Shown in pieces: positions 9,244 to 18,811 of a stretch of 64,000 bases of DNA. The stretch covers positions 6,200,001 to 6,264,000 of the forward strand of contig NZ_CP042437.1 in assembly GCF_007971525.1 (NCBI RefSeq), read 5' to 3'. The notes beneath the pieces are model-generated. The model saw only the letters and a program-made list of their open reading frames with translations. It was not told where the DNA came from and made no database searches. Position 1 is the stretch's first letter, and every line of letters begins with the position of its first letter. Source of the stretch: Mucilaginibacter ginsenosidivorax. GTDB lineage: Bacteria; Bacteroidota; Bacteroidia; Sphingobacteriales; Sphingobacteriaceae. Made by a program: the position numbers and the translations under genes.

Positions 9244-11697
9244 ATGAAAAAACTGATCATGGTTATTTTAACCATATGGATAACTATTGCCCCGATTTTT
9301 GTAAACGCCCAGATAGCAACCGGTAAAATAACCGGTAAAGTACGGGATGCCGCCCAAAAGCCTGCTGATGGCGCTACCATAACACTACGCGGCGTAAAGG
9401 ATTCTATAGTGCTTAAATACGAATTGGCAGATGCTGCCGGGAACTTTGTTTTTAACGGACTAAAAACCGGCCTTTACCGGGTGTTTATAACCGCCGCCGG
9501 TTATACCCCTTATAAAAGCGATACTATCGCTATCAGCGATAAGCAACCGGCGGTGTCGTTAAAAGAGGTGGTTTTGCAAACAGGTAACATTGCGCTTAAA
9601 GAGGTAAGTATCACCGGTAAAAAATCGTATATCGAACATAAGATAGACCGGACGGTGGTAAATGTAGATGCTATCATCAGCAATGCGGGTACTACAGCGC
9701 TGGAGGTGTTGGAGAAATCGCCGGGTGTGCTGGTTGATCAGAACGGGACAATCAGCCTTAAGGGGCAGCAAGGCGTTGTCATCTTTATTGATGATAAGCC
9801 CAGCTACCTGTCGGGAGCCGCCCTTGCCGATTACCTGCGCAGCCTGCCATCATCAAGCCTGCAACAAATAGAAATTATGACCAACCCGCCGGCCAAATAT
9901 GATGCGGCAGGTAATGCGGGCGTTATCAATATCAAAACAAAAAAAACGCAGGTTAGGGGCTTTAACCTGGGGCTTAGTTTAAGCATTGGGCAGTCCCGGT
10001 ATACCCGTACCAACAACAGCTTTAATTTCAATTATCGAAAAAATAAGCTCAACTTGTTTGGCAACCTGGCTTACACTGTGCGTAACAGTTATGCCGATGT
10101 TGCCATTTTTCGCCGGTACAAAAATACCGATGGCCAAACTACCGGTATTTTTAACCAGGATACCTATAACCGCCGCCGGGGGCATGGCGGTAAGGTTACC
10201 ATTGGTGCCGATTATGATGCATCGCCAAATACAACCTTTGGCATAGCGCTCACCGGTTTGGCCCGCTATCCGTATTTGCTAAGTACAGGCACGGGCAACC
10301 TGTTAAATGCGGCAGGGCAGCTCGACTCAAGCGTGATTTCAAAAAACACCGAAAAGGGCAGCTTTAAAAATACAGCCCTGAACCTGAATTACCGGCACGA
10401 GTTTAAGAAAGACGGCCCGGATTTTACCGCCAACCTTGATTACCTGCATTATGCCACTACCAACCAGCAGGATTTTGACAGCCACACCTTTTTGCCCGGC
10501 GGGGCATTAATAGACCAAAGCAGTTTAAACGGCAACCTGCCGTCAAATATTAAAATACTATCTGGCAAGGCCGATTACGGGCATCCGCTGGGCGGCGGCA
10601 TAAAACTGGAAGCCGGGGTAAAAACAAGCTATACCCAAACAGATAACGTGGCCGGTTATTTTAATACTCTAAACGGCAATACCACGCCCGATTATGATAA
10701 AACAAACCACTTTAATTATAAGGAGAATATTAATGCCGCATACCTTAACCTCAACAAGGAATTTAAAAGGCTGAGCATCCAGGCTGGTTTACGATTGGAG
10801 AATACCAGCTCGAAAGGACATCAGCTGGGCAACGTTATAAAACCCGATTCGGCCTTTAACCGTAATTATGCCAACCTGTTCCCAACCTTATTTGTGCAAT
10901 ATAAACTGGATAGCCTGGCCGATAACCAAATTCAGCTGAACTACGGCCGCCGTATTGACAGGCCGTATTACCAGGACCTGAACCCCTTTGTTTCTCCCCT
11001 GGATAAATTTACTTATTACATAGGGAACCCTTACCTGCAGCCATCGTTCGCCAATAAAATTGAGCTGGCCTATATTTTCAAAAACCATATTACCGGTACG
11101 CTCAGTTACAGCGACACAAAAAACGATACGGATGAAACTATCCAGATAGTAAACGGTATTTACTACAGCCGCCCCGGCAACATCGGCCATAAAACGGTAA
11201 GCAGCTTTTCTGTCGATGCCGACTTTGAGCCGGCAAAATGGCTTACTGTACAGGTAAATGGCGAGGTTACCCGCGTACACTCGCGCAGTAATTTTTACAC
11301 CGGCTTATTGGATACCAAAGGCACGTTTGTATACGGGCAAGGCATTTTGCAGTTTAAGCTTAAAAAAGGTTTTAACCTGCAGGTTGATGGCAATTACCAA
11401 AGCAGTATTACCAGTGCCCAGTTTGTTACCGGTAGTAAGGGGGCTTTAAATGCAGCGGTATCAAAAAGTCTATCGCCCAAAGTAACGGTTAAATTGAGCG
11501 TGAACGATATTTTGTATACCAACATCAACCGGGGCACTATCAATAACCTGTACCTTACCGATGCCAGCTACACCAACCACGGCGACACCCGGTCGGCCCT
11601 GCTAACGCTCAGTTTCCGTTTCGGCAAAGCCGTAGCCGGCCAGCGCAAAAAAGAACAAACCGGCGCGGATACCGAGCAGGGGAGGGTGAAGAATTAG
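9244..11697 (+). CDS. outer-membrane beta-barrel receptor (TonB-receptor-like, OMP_b-brl_3 type)
   Basis: The 817-residue protein has a signal peptide ending VNAQ, then a carboxypeptidase-regulatory-like domain (TGKITGKVRDAAQKPADGA, about residues 28-110). A plug-like domain follows (VNVDAIISNAGTTALEVLEKSPGVLVDQNG, YDAAGNAGVINIKTKK), then a long barrel. This is the layout of Bacteroidota outer_membrane_beta-barrel family proteins, relatives of TonB-dependent receptors that lack an obvious TonB box. The end of the barrel (SALLTLSFRFGKAV) is followed by a charged tail of about 20 residues. Its position after an ECF sigma/anti-sigma pair suggests that system controls it. The ligand is unknown. 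Confidence 0.8.
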   Translation: MKKLIMVILTIWITIAPIFVNAQIATGKITGKVRDAAQKPADGATITLRGVKDSIVLKYELADAAGNFVFNGLKTGLYRVFITAAGYTPYKSDTIAISDKQPAVSLKEVVLQTGNIALKEVSITGKKSYIEHKIDRTVVNVDAIISNAGTTALEVLEKSPGVLVDQNGTISLKGQQGVVIFIDDKPSYLSGAALADYLRSLPSSSLQQIEIMTNPPAKYDAAGNAGVINIKTKKTQVRGFNLGLSLSIGQSRYTRTNNSFNFNYRKNKLNLFGNLAYTVRNSYADVAIFRRYKNTDGQTTGIFNQDTYNRRRGHGGKVTIGADYDASPNTTFGIALTGLARYPYLLSTGTGNLLNAAGQLDSSVISKNTEKGSFKNTALNLNYRHEFKKDGPDFTANLDYLHYATTNQQDFDSHTFLPGGALIDQSSLNGNLPSNIKILSGKADYGHPLGGGIKLEAGVKTSYTQTDNVAGYFNTLNGNTTPDYDKTNHFNYKENINAAYLNLNKEFKRLSIQAGLRLENTSSKGHQLGNVIKPDSAFNRNYANLFPTLFVQYKLDSLADNQIQLNYGRRIDRPYYQDLNPFVSPLDKFTYYIGNPYLQPSFANKIELAYIFKNHITGTLSYSDTKNDTDETIQIVNGIYYSRPGNIGHKTVSSFSVDADFEPAKWLTVQVNGEVTRVHSRSNFYTGLLDTKGTFVYGQGILQFKLKKGFNLQVDGNYQSSITSAQFVTGSKGALNAAVSKSLSPKVTVKLSVNDILYTNINRGTINNLYLTDASYTNHGDTRSALLTLSFRFGKAVAGQRKKEQTGADTEQGRVKN

Positions 11698-11801
11698 AAG
11701 GCATACGCTACCTGTAGAATCGACCGCGAGGCTTTCTGTTCATACTGCACCGACCTTAGCCCAATGTCATTAAGGTAGGGAATTAAGGTCGATTTAATAT
11801 C

Positions 11802-11871
11802 GAATACCGAATATCCAATTTCGAATAATGAAGGAAAAACTTCGGTGTTGGATATTGGATATTCGGTGTTC
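11802..11871. repeat. intergenic inverted repeat between convergent genes
   Basis: A 17-base arm at 11802-11818 pairs with 11855-11871 with one mismatch, around a loop of 36 bases that itself repeats the gaatat/atattc motif. It sits between the plus-strand receptor gene and the minus-strand molybdenum hydroxylase gene. It could act as a bidirectional terminator, but it lacks a clean T-run. Its sequence style is that of dispersed palindromes seen between Bacteroidota genes. Confidence 0.6.
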
Positions 11872-11900
11872 AGTATTATTTGTCCCTTCTGTCCGCACCT

Positions 11901-14057
11901 TTATACGGTTGCCATGTCAAACGGTAATTTGCGGATGCGTTTGCCTGTCAAATCAAAAATAGCTTCTGTTAGGGCTGGTGCAAATGGCGGTAGTCCCGGC
12001 TCGCCAACACCACCGGCATTGGCATCATTTTCCATAATGTGCACCTCAACCAAAGGCATATCGTTAATTCTGGGCATTAAATAGTTATAAAAATTCCGTT
12101 GCTCTACCAACCCATCTTTAAAGGTAATTTCATGTGTAGTAGCAGCGCCAAGCGCCATAACAATGGCACCCTCTACCTGTGCATGAACAATATCCGGATT
12201 TACGTACCAGCCGCAGTCTACAACAGCCCACACCTTATCAATTTTTACCTTTTCACCGTTCTTTTTCGATACCTTAACAATCTGGCCAACGGTGGTTCCA
12301 AAGCATTCGGTAATGGCAACCCCAAATCCGTCGCCTTTGTTTTTCAGCTTCCAGCCCGAAACCTGTTCCATTTTATCTATTAGCTTTTGTTCCCGTTCTT
12401 CGTTTAAATAGCCTCGTCTAAAATCAAGCGGGTCTTTACCGGCAAGGTGCGCCATTTCGTTCAGGAAACTTTCGTAAGCAAAGCCATTGGTTGATGCATA
12501 TACTGATCGCCACCAGATATTGGGGATAGGTGTTTCAAACGGCACATCGGCGAAGCTAATGTCTTTTATGCTTTTATAGTATGGGGCCAGGAAGCCTTCG
12601 GTAGTGCTGCGGTTGGCCCTGTCTTTAGGGCCTCCTTGCCAGTGAGCCGTGTTTTGCCCGGCCATCCGGAACTTTAAAGCGCTTAATTGCCCGTTGCTGA
12701 TGGCGCCCTGGCAACGGTATGAGATGCCGGCCCGGTAGGGACCTTGTGTCATATCGTCTTCCCTGGTCCAAACTACCTGCACAGGGGTGCCGGTTTCTTT
12801 CGAGATCAGGCAAGCCTCGTGTGGATAGTCCATGAAGGCCTTTCGCCCGAAACCGCCGCCTAAAAAGGTCATGTTAACAATCACCTTTTCTTTCGGCAGC
12901 TTAAACTGCGCGCAAATGTAATCCTGCACCCATTCAGGTGCCTGTATCGGACCCCATATTTCCAGCTTATCGGGCTGGTAAAAAGCCACGCAATTCAGCG
13001 GCTCCATAGCGCTGTGCGACTGGTATGGTGTTTCATAAACCAAATCCAGCTTTTGGGTGGCTGTATTTAATATGGCATCCGGATCGCCCTGTTTCCTGGC
13101 AGATAAGCCTTCTTCGTTGTTAATGAGTTCATGTTGTTTTTTATAAATATCGGGCGTGTTCACGTGCTCAAAGCCGCTGTCGTCCCATTCAATGGTTAAC
13201 GCTTTGCGGCCCTGTATGGCGGCCCAGGTGCTATCGGCTACCACAGCAATGCCGTCTCTGAAAGTTTGAAAAACACCCGTTTGTATTTTGAATACTTTTT
13301 TAACACCCGGAACTTTCAGCGCCGCGCTGGCATCAAATGATTTGAGTGTTCCGCGTAAGCGTGGGTTTCGCTCCACTACAGCATATAGCATCCCCGGCAG
13401 TTTAAAATCTAACCCGAAAATGGCTTTGCCGTTGGTTTTTAACGGGGTGTCCTGCCTGTGCAGCGGTTTGCCTATCTGTTTGTAATCGGACCGCTTTTTC
13501 AATACAACATCTTTAGGTGCTTCCAGTTTAGATGCTGCCTCCACCAGTTCGCCGTAATGAAATTTATTTCCTGTTGGACGATGGATCACGTGCCCGGCTT
13601 CGGCATAACATTCTGTTACCGGCACATTCCATTTGGTGGCTGCTGCCGCTATCAGCATTTCGCGTGCTGATGCACCTAATTTCAATAAATTCTTGTATGA
13701 ACCACGGATGGTAGAGCTGCCGCCCGTTACCTGGTTGCCGTATTTTTGACGATCGCCCTGCGCGAAGCGTATGTTTACATCATTCAAATTAACTTCCAGT
13801 TCTTCTGCAACAATTTGCGGAACAGATTGGTAAGCACCCTGGCCCATCTCGGCCCGGTGGCTGAAAATAGTAACCTTGCCATTCGTGTCAATATGTATCC
13901 AGGCATTCATCTCTATATCCGAAGCCACCGCCGAATCTGCGGCAGCAACCTTAGCTTCTTCGGCGCCCGACGGAAAATACAGGCCAACAAGTAAAGCTGT
14001 TCCGGTAAGGCCCGCCGCCCTTAAAAAGTTTCTTCTTGATATGTTACTCACACTCAT
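11901..14057 (-). CDS. molybdopterin-binding subunit of a xanthine-dehydrogenase-family oxidase (isoquinoline/aldehyde oxidoreductase type)
   Basis: The large catalytic subunit of a molybdenum hydroxylase. From the chosen ATG (14057) it starts with a twin-arginine signal (SRRNFLRAAGLTGTALLVGL), so it is exported folded to the periplasm. Visible family motifs are the cofactor loop FLGGGFGRKAFMDY and the active-site GVGEPGLPPFAPALTEAIF near the C-terminus, with the catalytic glutamate. The subunit is of the single-chain IorB type, partnered by a 2Fe-2S subunit. It is the last gene of a three-gene minus-strand operon (2Fe-2S protein, cytochrome c, this gene). The substrate is unclear: aldehydes or N-heterocycles are both known for the family. 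Confidence 0.85.
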   Translation of the reverse strand: MSVSNISRRNFLRAAGLTGTALLVGLYFPSGAEEAKVAAADSAVASDIEMNAWIHIDTNGKVTIFSHRAEMGQGAYQSVPQIVAEELEVNLNDVNIRFAQGDRQKYGNQVTGGSSTIRGSYKNLLKLGASAREMLIAAAATKWNVPVTECYAEAGHVIHRPTGNKFHYGELVEAASKLEAPKDVVLKKRSDYKQIGKPLHRQDTPLKTNGKAIFGLDFKLPGMLYAVVERNPRLRGTLKSFDASAALKVPGVKKVFKIQTGVFQTFRDGIAVVADSTWAAIQGRKALTIEWDDSGFEHVNTPDIYKKQHELINNEEGLSARKQGDPDAILNTATQKLDLVYETPYQSHSAMEPLNCVAFYQPDKLEIWGPIQAPEWVQDYICAQFKLPKEKVIVNMTFLGGGFGRKAFMDYPHEACLISKETGTPVQVVWTREDDMTQGPYRAGISYRCQGAISNGQLSALKFRMAGQNTAHWQGGPKDRANRSTTEGFLAPYYKSIKDISFADVPFETPIPNIWWRSVYASTNGFAYESFLNEMAHLAGKDPLDFRRGYLNEEREQKLIDKMEQVSGWKLKNKGDGFGVAITECFGTTVGQIVKVSKKNGEKVKIDKVWAVVDCGWYVNPDIVHAQVEGAIVMALGAATTHEITFKDGLVEQRNFYNYLMPRINDMPLVEVHIMENDANAGGVGEPGLPPFAPALTEAIFDLTGKRIRKLPFDMATV

Positions 14058-14086
14058 GGTATTCTGGTTATTGGTTAGGCTGTCTG

Positions 14087-14728
14087 TTACTTCTTTGGCG
14101 CGTATGCCCCGGTGGTTAGCCAGGTTATCCATGCTTTTTTAAATGCTGCGTGGCTCATGGGTGGCAGGGTACGGCCTTCGCCGGGGTTCCAGCCACTTAA
14201 AACCAAACCGTCATCAGCATGCTCAATCAGCTTTTTCATATCCTTATGGCCATTTTGTTTGGGATCGATGATCTGTTTGGCCAATTGCCGCGGGCTCCGG
14301 CCCTGGAATATCATTTTCATATCGGCCGGGGGCAAATGCCAGTTGGGGTTTCCCGGAGGCGTATGCAATCCAGGTGTATTTGTTGCCTGGTGGCAATTAG
14401 CGCATTTCATGGCATAAACACCCTTGCCATCAACTCCCCTTTGGGGCGACATGGTATGCAGGTGACTGTCGTCGCCCTGTAAAGGAATATTGCCCGAGGG
14501 GTGACAGTTCATACACCGGGCGCTCATCAAAACACTGTAAACCTGTTTAAACGCCTTAACCGATGCCACACTATCTTTCCTGACGACGATAGGGGCGGCC
14601 TCTCTCTTTCCGGGTTCGGAGTTTAGCCCGAAAGACATGATAGCTATGGCAGATAACAATACGCCAACTACAGCAAAGGCTCTCGCAACGCCCGTATAAC
14701 GACGCTTATTTTTTAATTGCTTTTTCAT
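14087..14728 (-). CDS. membrane-anchored cytochrome c-like protein of the molybdenum hydroxylase operon
   Basis: From the chosen ATG (14728) there is a basic start, a hydrophobic anchor (ARAFAVVGVLLSAIAIMSFGL), then a periplasmic domain with two haem-attachment motifs of the CxxCH form: CMNCH and CANCH. The product would take electrons from the 2Fe-2S subunit and pass them to the respiratory chain, as is usual for periplasmic IorAB-type oxidases. The start codon overlaps the upstream gene's stop codon by 4 bases (ATGA), showing tight coupling. A longer frame to 14809 is not supported. Confidence 0.8.
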   Translation of the reverse strand: MKKQLKNKRRYTGVARAFAVVGVLLSAIAIMSFGLNSEPGKREAAPIVVRKDSVASVKAFKQVYSVLMSARCMNCHPSGNIPLQGDDSHLHTMSPQRGVDGKGVYAMKCANCHQATNTPGLHTPPGNPNWHLPPADMKMIFQGRSPRQLAKQIIDPKQNGHKDMKKLIEHADDGLVLSGWNPGEGRTLPPMSHAAFKKAWITWLTTGAYAPKK

Positions 14729-15198
14729 TTGCTGGCGCTCTCCTTTCTCTGCAATTCTGCAGCTGTACGAATAGCTTTGCGAATACGCTGGTAGGTGCCG
14801 CAGCGGCAAATATTACCGGCCATGGCCGCGTCAATATCGGCATCGCTGGGGTTGTTATTTTCGCGAAGCAACACCGCCGCCGACATGATTTGGCCCGAAT
14901 GACAGTAACCGCATTGCGGCACCTGCTCCTGGTTCCAGGCAAGCTGGGCCGGGTGGTCATTATTTTTAGAAAGACCTTCAATGGTGACGATCTTTTGACC
15001 TTCGGCACGGCTTACTTTGGTTACACATGACCGGACTGCCTGGTCATTCAGGTGAACAACGCAGGCACCGCACTGTGCCACGCCGCAGCCAAATTTTGTA
15101 CCGGTGAGGCCAATAATATCCCGTATTACCCACAACAGTGGCATATTCGGGTCTGCCTCAATCTGATGCGGTGTTCCGTTTACATTAATGTTAATCAT
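14725..15198 (-). CDS. 2Fe-2S subunit of the molybdenum hydroxylase (IorA type)
   Basis: A 157-residue protein with the two iron-sulfur sites of this family. The plant-ferredoxin-like CGVAQCGACVVHL is about residues 38-51. The C-terminal four-helix site has CGYCHSGQI about residues 97-105 and CRCGTYQRIRKAI about residues 131-143. It carries electrons from the molybdenum centre to the cytochrome. It has no signal peptide, so it is probably exported by hitch-hiking with the twin-arginine subunit. It is the first gene of the three-gene operon and has its start at an ATG with a clear gap upstream. Confidence 0.9.
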   Translation of the reverse strand: MININVNGTPHQIEADPNMPLLWVIRDIIGLTGTKFGCGVAQCGACVVHLNDQAVRSCVTKVSRAEGQKIVTIEGLSKNNDHPAQLAWNQEQVPQCGYCHSGQIMSAAVLLRENNNPSDADIDAAMAGNICRCGTYQRIRKAIRTAAELQRKESASK

Positions 15199-15510
15199 AG
15201 CATTTATAATTGGTATTAAATGTTAAAGCTTTAACTGCTATTTTTAGATATTGCAAAAATATCAAAAAAGCGTCCCGGTATCTCACCCCCGGAACGCCGT
15301 TACCGTTGGGTAATCAACTAAATCACCAATTTCATGCTGGTGATGCCTTTGGCGCTTTCCGGAAGCACGCTAAATGTCGTGTCAACGATAAATTGACGGA
15401 TTGTCTTTAGTCCAAAGTCTTAAGTTCTAAGTCGAAAAAGGAAAAATTCAACTTTAGACTTACGACTTAATACTGTTGACTTAATACTAATATATAACTT
15501 TAATAAGTTT
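15199..15510. other. intergenic region upstream of the molybdenum hydroxylase operon
   Basis: About 310 bases lie between the AraC regulator gene and the hydroxylase operon, both on the minus strand. The AT-rich part near 15230-15270 probably holds the operon promoter. At 15408-15480 there are short repeated and inverted segments built on ctttagact/agtctaaag that resemble dispersed intergenic palindromes. I see no gene. Confidence 0.4.
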
Positions 15511-16407
15511 TCAATTCAATGAACGGTATTCATGGGGTGTTTGGCCCACCTGTTTTTTAAACAACCGTGTAAAGTGCTGCGGGTATTTAAAACCTAACTC
15601 ATAAGCAACCTGGTTCACGGTTTTTTCACCGTCGAAGATCTTTTCTTTGGCAAGGTTAATAAGTTTAAACTGGATATACTCCTGCGCGGTTTTGCCGGTT
15701 TCTTTCTTCACAAGATCGCCAAAATAATTTGGCGATAAATTTAGTTCATCGGCACAATAGGCCACCGATGGCAGGCCAACTGTTTGAGGTTTTTCTGAAG
15801 AAAAGTAATTATTCAATAGCTTTTCAAACTTCTCAATGGTTCCCTTATACACGTGGTCGCGGGTGATGAATTGCCTGTCGTAAAAGCGAACGCTGTAATC
15901 CAAAAATAATTCAATGTTGGATACAATTAACCTCTTGCTGTGTTTATCAATCCCCCGTTCCAGTTCGTAATTTATTTTTGAAAAACAATCCAATACAATG
16001 CTCCGTTCCTTTTCAGATAAATGCAGCGCTTCGTTTGATTGGTAGCTAAAAAAGTTATAGTCCTGAATATGCCTGCCCAACGATGTACCATGAATTAAAT
16101 CTGCATCAAAAGCCAGTACATGGCCTTTGGGCTGGTAGTACTCGCCATTACTGTTTACGCCAGCCACTTGTCCCGGCGCCATAAAAACCAATGTGCCCTC
16201 CTGGTAATCATAAGTGTTACGGCCATAAACCAGGTCGCCGCATTTAACATCTTTTAAAAATACGATGTAAAAGCCAAAATACATTTGTGAGCCCTGCCTG
16301 GGGGCAGCCTTTGACAGATCGACAACGCTAACCAATGGGTGCCTGGTTTCGTTGTTATTAAATGCATTGTATTCGCTAATCGTATTAAAACGCCGCATGC
16401 TGTCCAT
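15511..16407 (-). CDS. AraC-family transcriptional regulator
   Basis: A 298-residue protein with an N-terminal cupin-like ligand-binding part (YDYQEGTLVFMAPGQVAGV) and a C-terminal pair of helix-turn-helix motifs. These run from LSPNYFGDLVKKETGKTAQEYIQ to VNQVAYELGFKYPQHFTRLFKKQVGQTPHEYRS, the AraC/XylS signature. It diverges from an aldo/keto reductase gene starting 148 bases away. Such divergent pairing usually means it controls the oxidoreductase run that follows, and perhaps the hydroxylase operon on its own strand. Confidence 0.9.
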   Translation of the reverse strand: MDSMRRFNTISEYNAFNNNETRHPLVSVVDLSKAAPRQGSQMYFGFYIVFLKDVKCGDLVYGRNTYDYQEGTLVFMAPGQVAGVNSNGEYYQPKGHVLAFDADLIHGTSLGRHIQDYNFFSYQSNEALHLSEKERSIVLDCFSKINYELERGIDKHSKRLIVSNIELFLDYSVRFYDRQFITRDHVYKGTIEKFEKLLNNYFSSEKPQTVGLPSVAYCADELNLSPNYFGDLVKKETGKTAQEYIQFKLINLAKEKIFDGEKTVNQVAYELGFKYPQHFTRLFKKQVGQTPHEYRSLN

Positions 16408-16554
16408 AATCTAATTCTTTATTCGAATTTACATTATTAATCAACGCATTAATCATACCAGCGCTTAAATCAGTAATAATGGTAGAAACATCCGTAATCT
16501 GTATCCTATCCCGTCAGATAAAACGCCTCACCTTTGTGTTGTTAAATATCCTTT

Positions 16555-17405
16555 ATGCAAAAAGTAAAATTAAATAACGGTGTTGAAATGCCAATCCTCG
16601 GTTTTGGCGTTTTCCAGGTAACCGACCTGGCAGAATGTGAAAGAAATGTAGTGGATGCCATTGATACCGGCTACAGGTTAATTGATACCGCACAATCCTA
16701 TATGAATGAAGAAGCCGTGGGTAAAGCCATTAAGCGCAGCGGTGTGGCCAGGGAAGAGCTGTTTATTACTACCAAGCTGTGGATTCAATCAAACGGTTAC
16801 GACGGCGCTAAAAAGGCTTTTGAAGCTTCGTTGAAGAAGCTACAGCTGGATTATCTCGACCTTTACTTAATTCACCAGCCTTACGGCGATGTATATGGCG
16901 AATGGCGCGCGATGGAAGATTTGTACAAAGAAGGCAAGATACGTGCCATCGGCGTAAGCAACTTTCAGCCCGACAGGTTGATTGACCTGATTATCAACAA
17001 CGAAATTGTGCCGGCTGTTAACCAGGTAGAAACGCACCCGTTTCACCAGCAAATTGATGCGCAGCAATTCATGATTGATAACAACGTGCAGATAGAATCA
17101 TGGGGGCCTTTGCTGAGGGCAAGAATGATATGTTTAAAAATGAATTGCTGCAGGCCATTGGCAACAAATACAACAAGTCAATTGCCCAGGTAGTACTGCG
17201 CTGGCTTACCCAAAGGGGCGTGGTCGCTATTCCAAAATCGGTACGTAAGCAGCGCATGGCCGAAAACCTGGATAGCCTTGATTTCGAACTTACAACTGAT
17301 GAAATGGAACGCATTAAAACATTGGATACCAATGCTAGCAGTTTTTTCGATCACCGCGATCCTAAAATGGTGAAATGGCTGGGAGAACGAAAATTGAATA
17401 ACTAA
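16555..17405 (+). pseudogene. aldo/keto reductase with a frameshift
   Basis: The first frame (16555-17193) encodes an aldo/keto reductase N-terminus: GFGVFQVTDLAECERNV, the catalytic DTAQSYMNEEAVGKAI (Asp, Tyr), TTKLW and LYLIHQP. It runs correctly to IESWG, then turns into non-homologous residues. The rest of the enzyme (FAEGKNDMFKNELLQAIGN to KMVKWLGERKLNN) continues in another frame from about 17103 to the TAA at 17403-17405. One base appears missing at a run of five G at 17102-17106. Restoring it gives ESWGAFAEGKND, which matches the family. It may be a real loss of function, a slippage-controlled gene, or a sequencing error in the homopolymer. It is the first gene of the oxidoreductase run opposite AraC. 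Confidence 0.85.
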
Positions 17406-17416
17406 AATTTAAACCT

Positions 17417-17812
17417 ATGAAAATTCAACGTATTGGCTCTAAGCCGTCGGCAAAAGGGCCGGCCGAATATTTTACCGGTACTGTACGAATTGATCCGCTA
17501 AACGAACCACCCGCACCTGCGCGTGTAGCAATGGCGCTGGTGACATTTGAGCCGGGCGCGCGTACTGCCTGGCATACGCATCCCTTCGGTCAAACACTTA
17601 TTGTTACCGCAGGAGCGGGCTGGGTACAGCGGGAGGGAGGTGTTAAAGAAAATATCTTTCCGGGCGATGTGGTTTACTTTGAACCGAACGAAAAGCACTG
17701 GCACGGCGCAACTACCACCACAGCCATGAGTCACATTGCTGTACAGGAAAAGGAGAATGGCTCACCGGTAGATTGGCTGGAGCAGGTTACAGACGAGGAC
17801 TACAACGGTTAA
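17417..17812 (+). CDS. cupin-domain protein
   Basis: A 131-residue single-domain cupin with the two conserved metal-binding motifs: TAWHTHPFGQTLIVTAG (His, His; motif 1) and the later PNEKHWHGA (His; motif 2). It resembles the small cytosolic cupins related to carboxymuconolactone decarboxylase partners and quercetinase-like proteins. Its stop codon is followed 3 bases later by the start of the next aldo/keto reductase, so they are co-transcribed. Reaction unknown. Confidence 0.8.
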   Translation: MKIQRIGSKPSAKGPAEYFTGTVRIDPLNEPPAPARVAMALVTFEPGARTAWHTHPFGQTLIVTAGAGWVQREGGVKENIFPGDVVYFEPNEKHWHGATTTTAMSHIAVQEKENGSPVDWLEQVTDEDYNG

Positions 17813-17817
17813 AAAAA

Positions 17818-18801
17818 ATGAAAAAGAGACAATTAGGAAATAGCGGGCTGGAAGTATCGGCCCTTGGATTGGGTTGCATGGGACTGAGTTTTGGCTACGG
17901 CCCGGCAACAGAAAAACAGGAAGCAATTAAATTAATACACGCCGCCTTTGAGCGCGGTGTTACGTTTTTTGATACAGCGGAAGCTTACGGGCCTTTTACC
18001 AATGAAGAGCTCTTAGGCGAGGCCCTGGAGCCTTTTCGCGACCAGGTGGTTATTGCCACCAAATTTGGCTTTAAAGACGGCAAACCACCCCTTGGTTTAG
18101 ATAGCCGGCCCGAGCATATCCGTAAGGTTGCTGAAGCCGCATTGATACGTTTGAGAACAGACCACATCGACTTGTTTTATCAACATCGCGTTGATCCGAA
18201 TGTGCCGATGGAGGACGTTGCAGGTACAGTTAAAGATTTGATTGCCGAAGGCAAGGTTAAACATTTTGGCCTGTCGGAAGCTGGGGTTGGCGCTATCCGC
18301 AAAGCGCATGCGATACAACCGGTTGCGGCCCTGCAAAGCGAATATTCCCTTTGGTGGCGCGAACCTGAGCAGGATATAATACCTGTACTGGAAGAACTGG
18401 GTATTGGTTTCGTGCCGTTTAGTCCGCTGGGTAAAGGGTTTTTAACGGGCGCCATTAATGGGAGTACCACATTTGATAAAAGCGATTTCAGGAACACAGT
18501 TCCTCGTTTCTCCGAAGAAAACCGGAAGGCGAACCAGGCATTGGTTGAGGTACTTGGCCTTATTGCCAAAGACAAAAACGCAACGCCTGCCCAAATTGCG
18601 TTGGCCTGGCTGCTTTCGCAAAAGCCCTGGATTGTTCCAATTCCCGGTACCACAAAAATGCACCGTTTGGAAGAGAATTTGGGTGCTGAGGATATCCGGT
18701 TATCTGCCAAAGATCTCCTTGAGATTGGCAATAGCCTGTCACAAATCGAGGTGCACGGCCATCGTTATTCCGAACAGGGACAAAAAATGGTTAACCGTTA
18801 A
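17818..18801 (+). CDS. aldo/keto reductase
   Basis: From the ATG at 17818 the protein begins MKKRQLGNSGLEVSALGLGCMGLSFGYG and contains the catalytic tetrad context FFDTAEAYGP (Asp, Tyr), KFGF (Lys) and DLFYQHRVDP (His). The C-terminal NADPH-binding IVPIPGTTKMHRLEENLGA is also present. It is full length (327 residues) and intact, unlike the reductase upstream. The family (AKR, TIM barrel) reduces aldehydes and ketones with NADPH. An upstream in-frame ATG at 17773 lies inside the cupin gene and is disfavoured. Confidence 0.9.
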   Translation: MKKRQLGNSGLEVSALGLGCMGLSFGYGPATEKQEAIKLIHAAFERGVTFFDTAEAYGPFTNEELLGEALEPFRDQVVIATKFGFKDGKPPLGLDSRPEHIRKVAEAALIRLRTDHIDLFYQHRVDPNVPMEDVAGTVKDLIAEGKVKHFGLSEAGVGAIRKAHAIQPVAALQSEYSLWWREPEQDIIPVLEELGIGFVPFSPLGKGFLTGAINGSTTFDKSDFRNTVPRFSEENRKANQALVEVLGLIAKDKNATPAQIALAWLLSQKPWIVPIPGTTKMHRLEENLGAEDIRLSAKDLLEIGNSLSQIEVHGHRYSEQGQKMVNR

Positions 18802-18811
18802 AATAATTATT

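Noticed and set aside
18458..18811. Long plus-strand frame extending upstream of the exported cupin
   Set aside because: It lies inside the aldo/keto reductase in another frame. The cupin starts at 18812 with a clear signal peptide.
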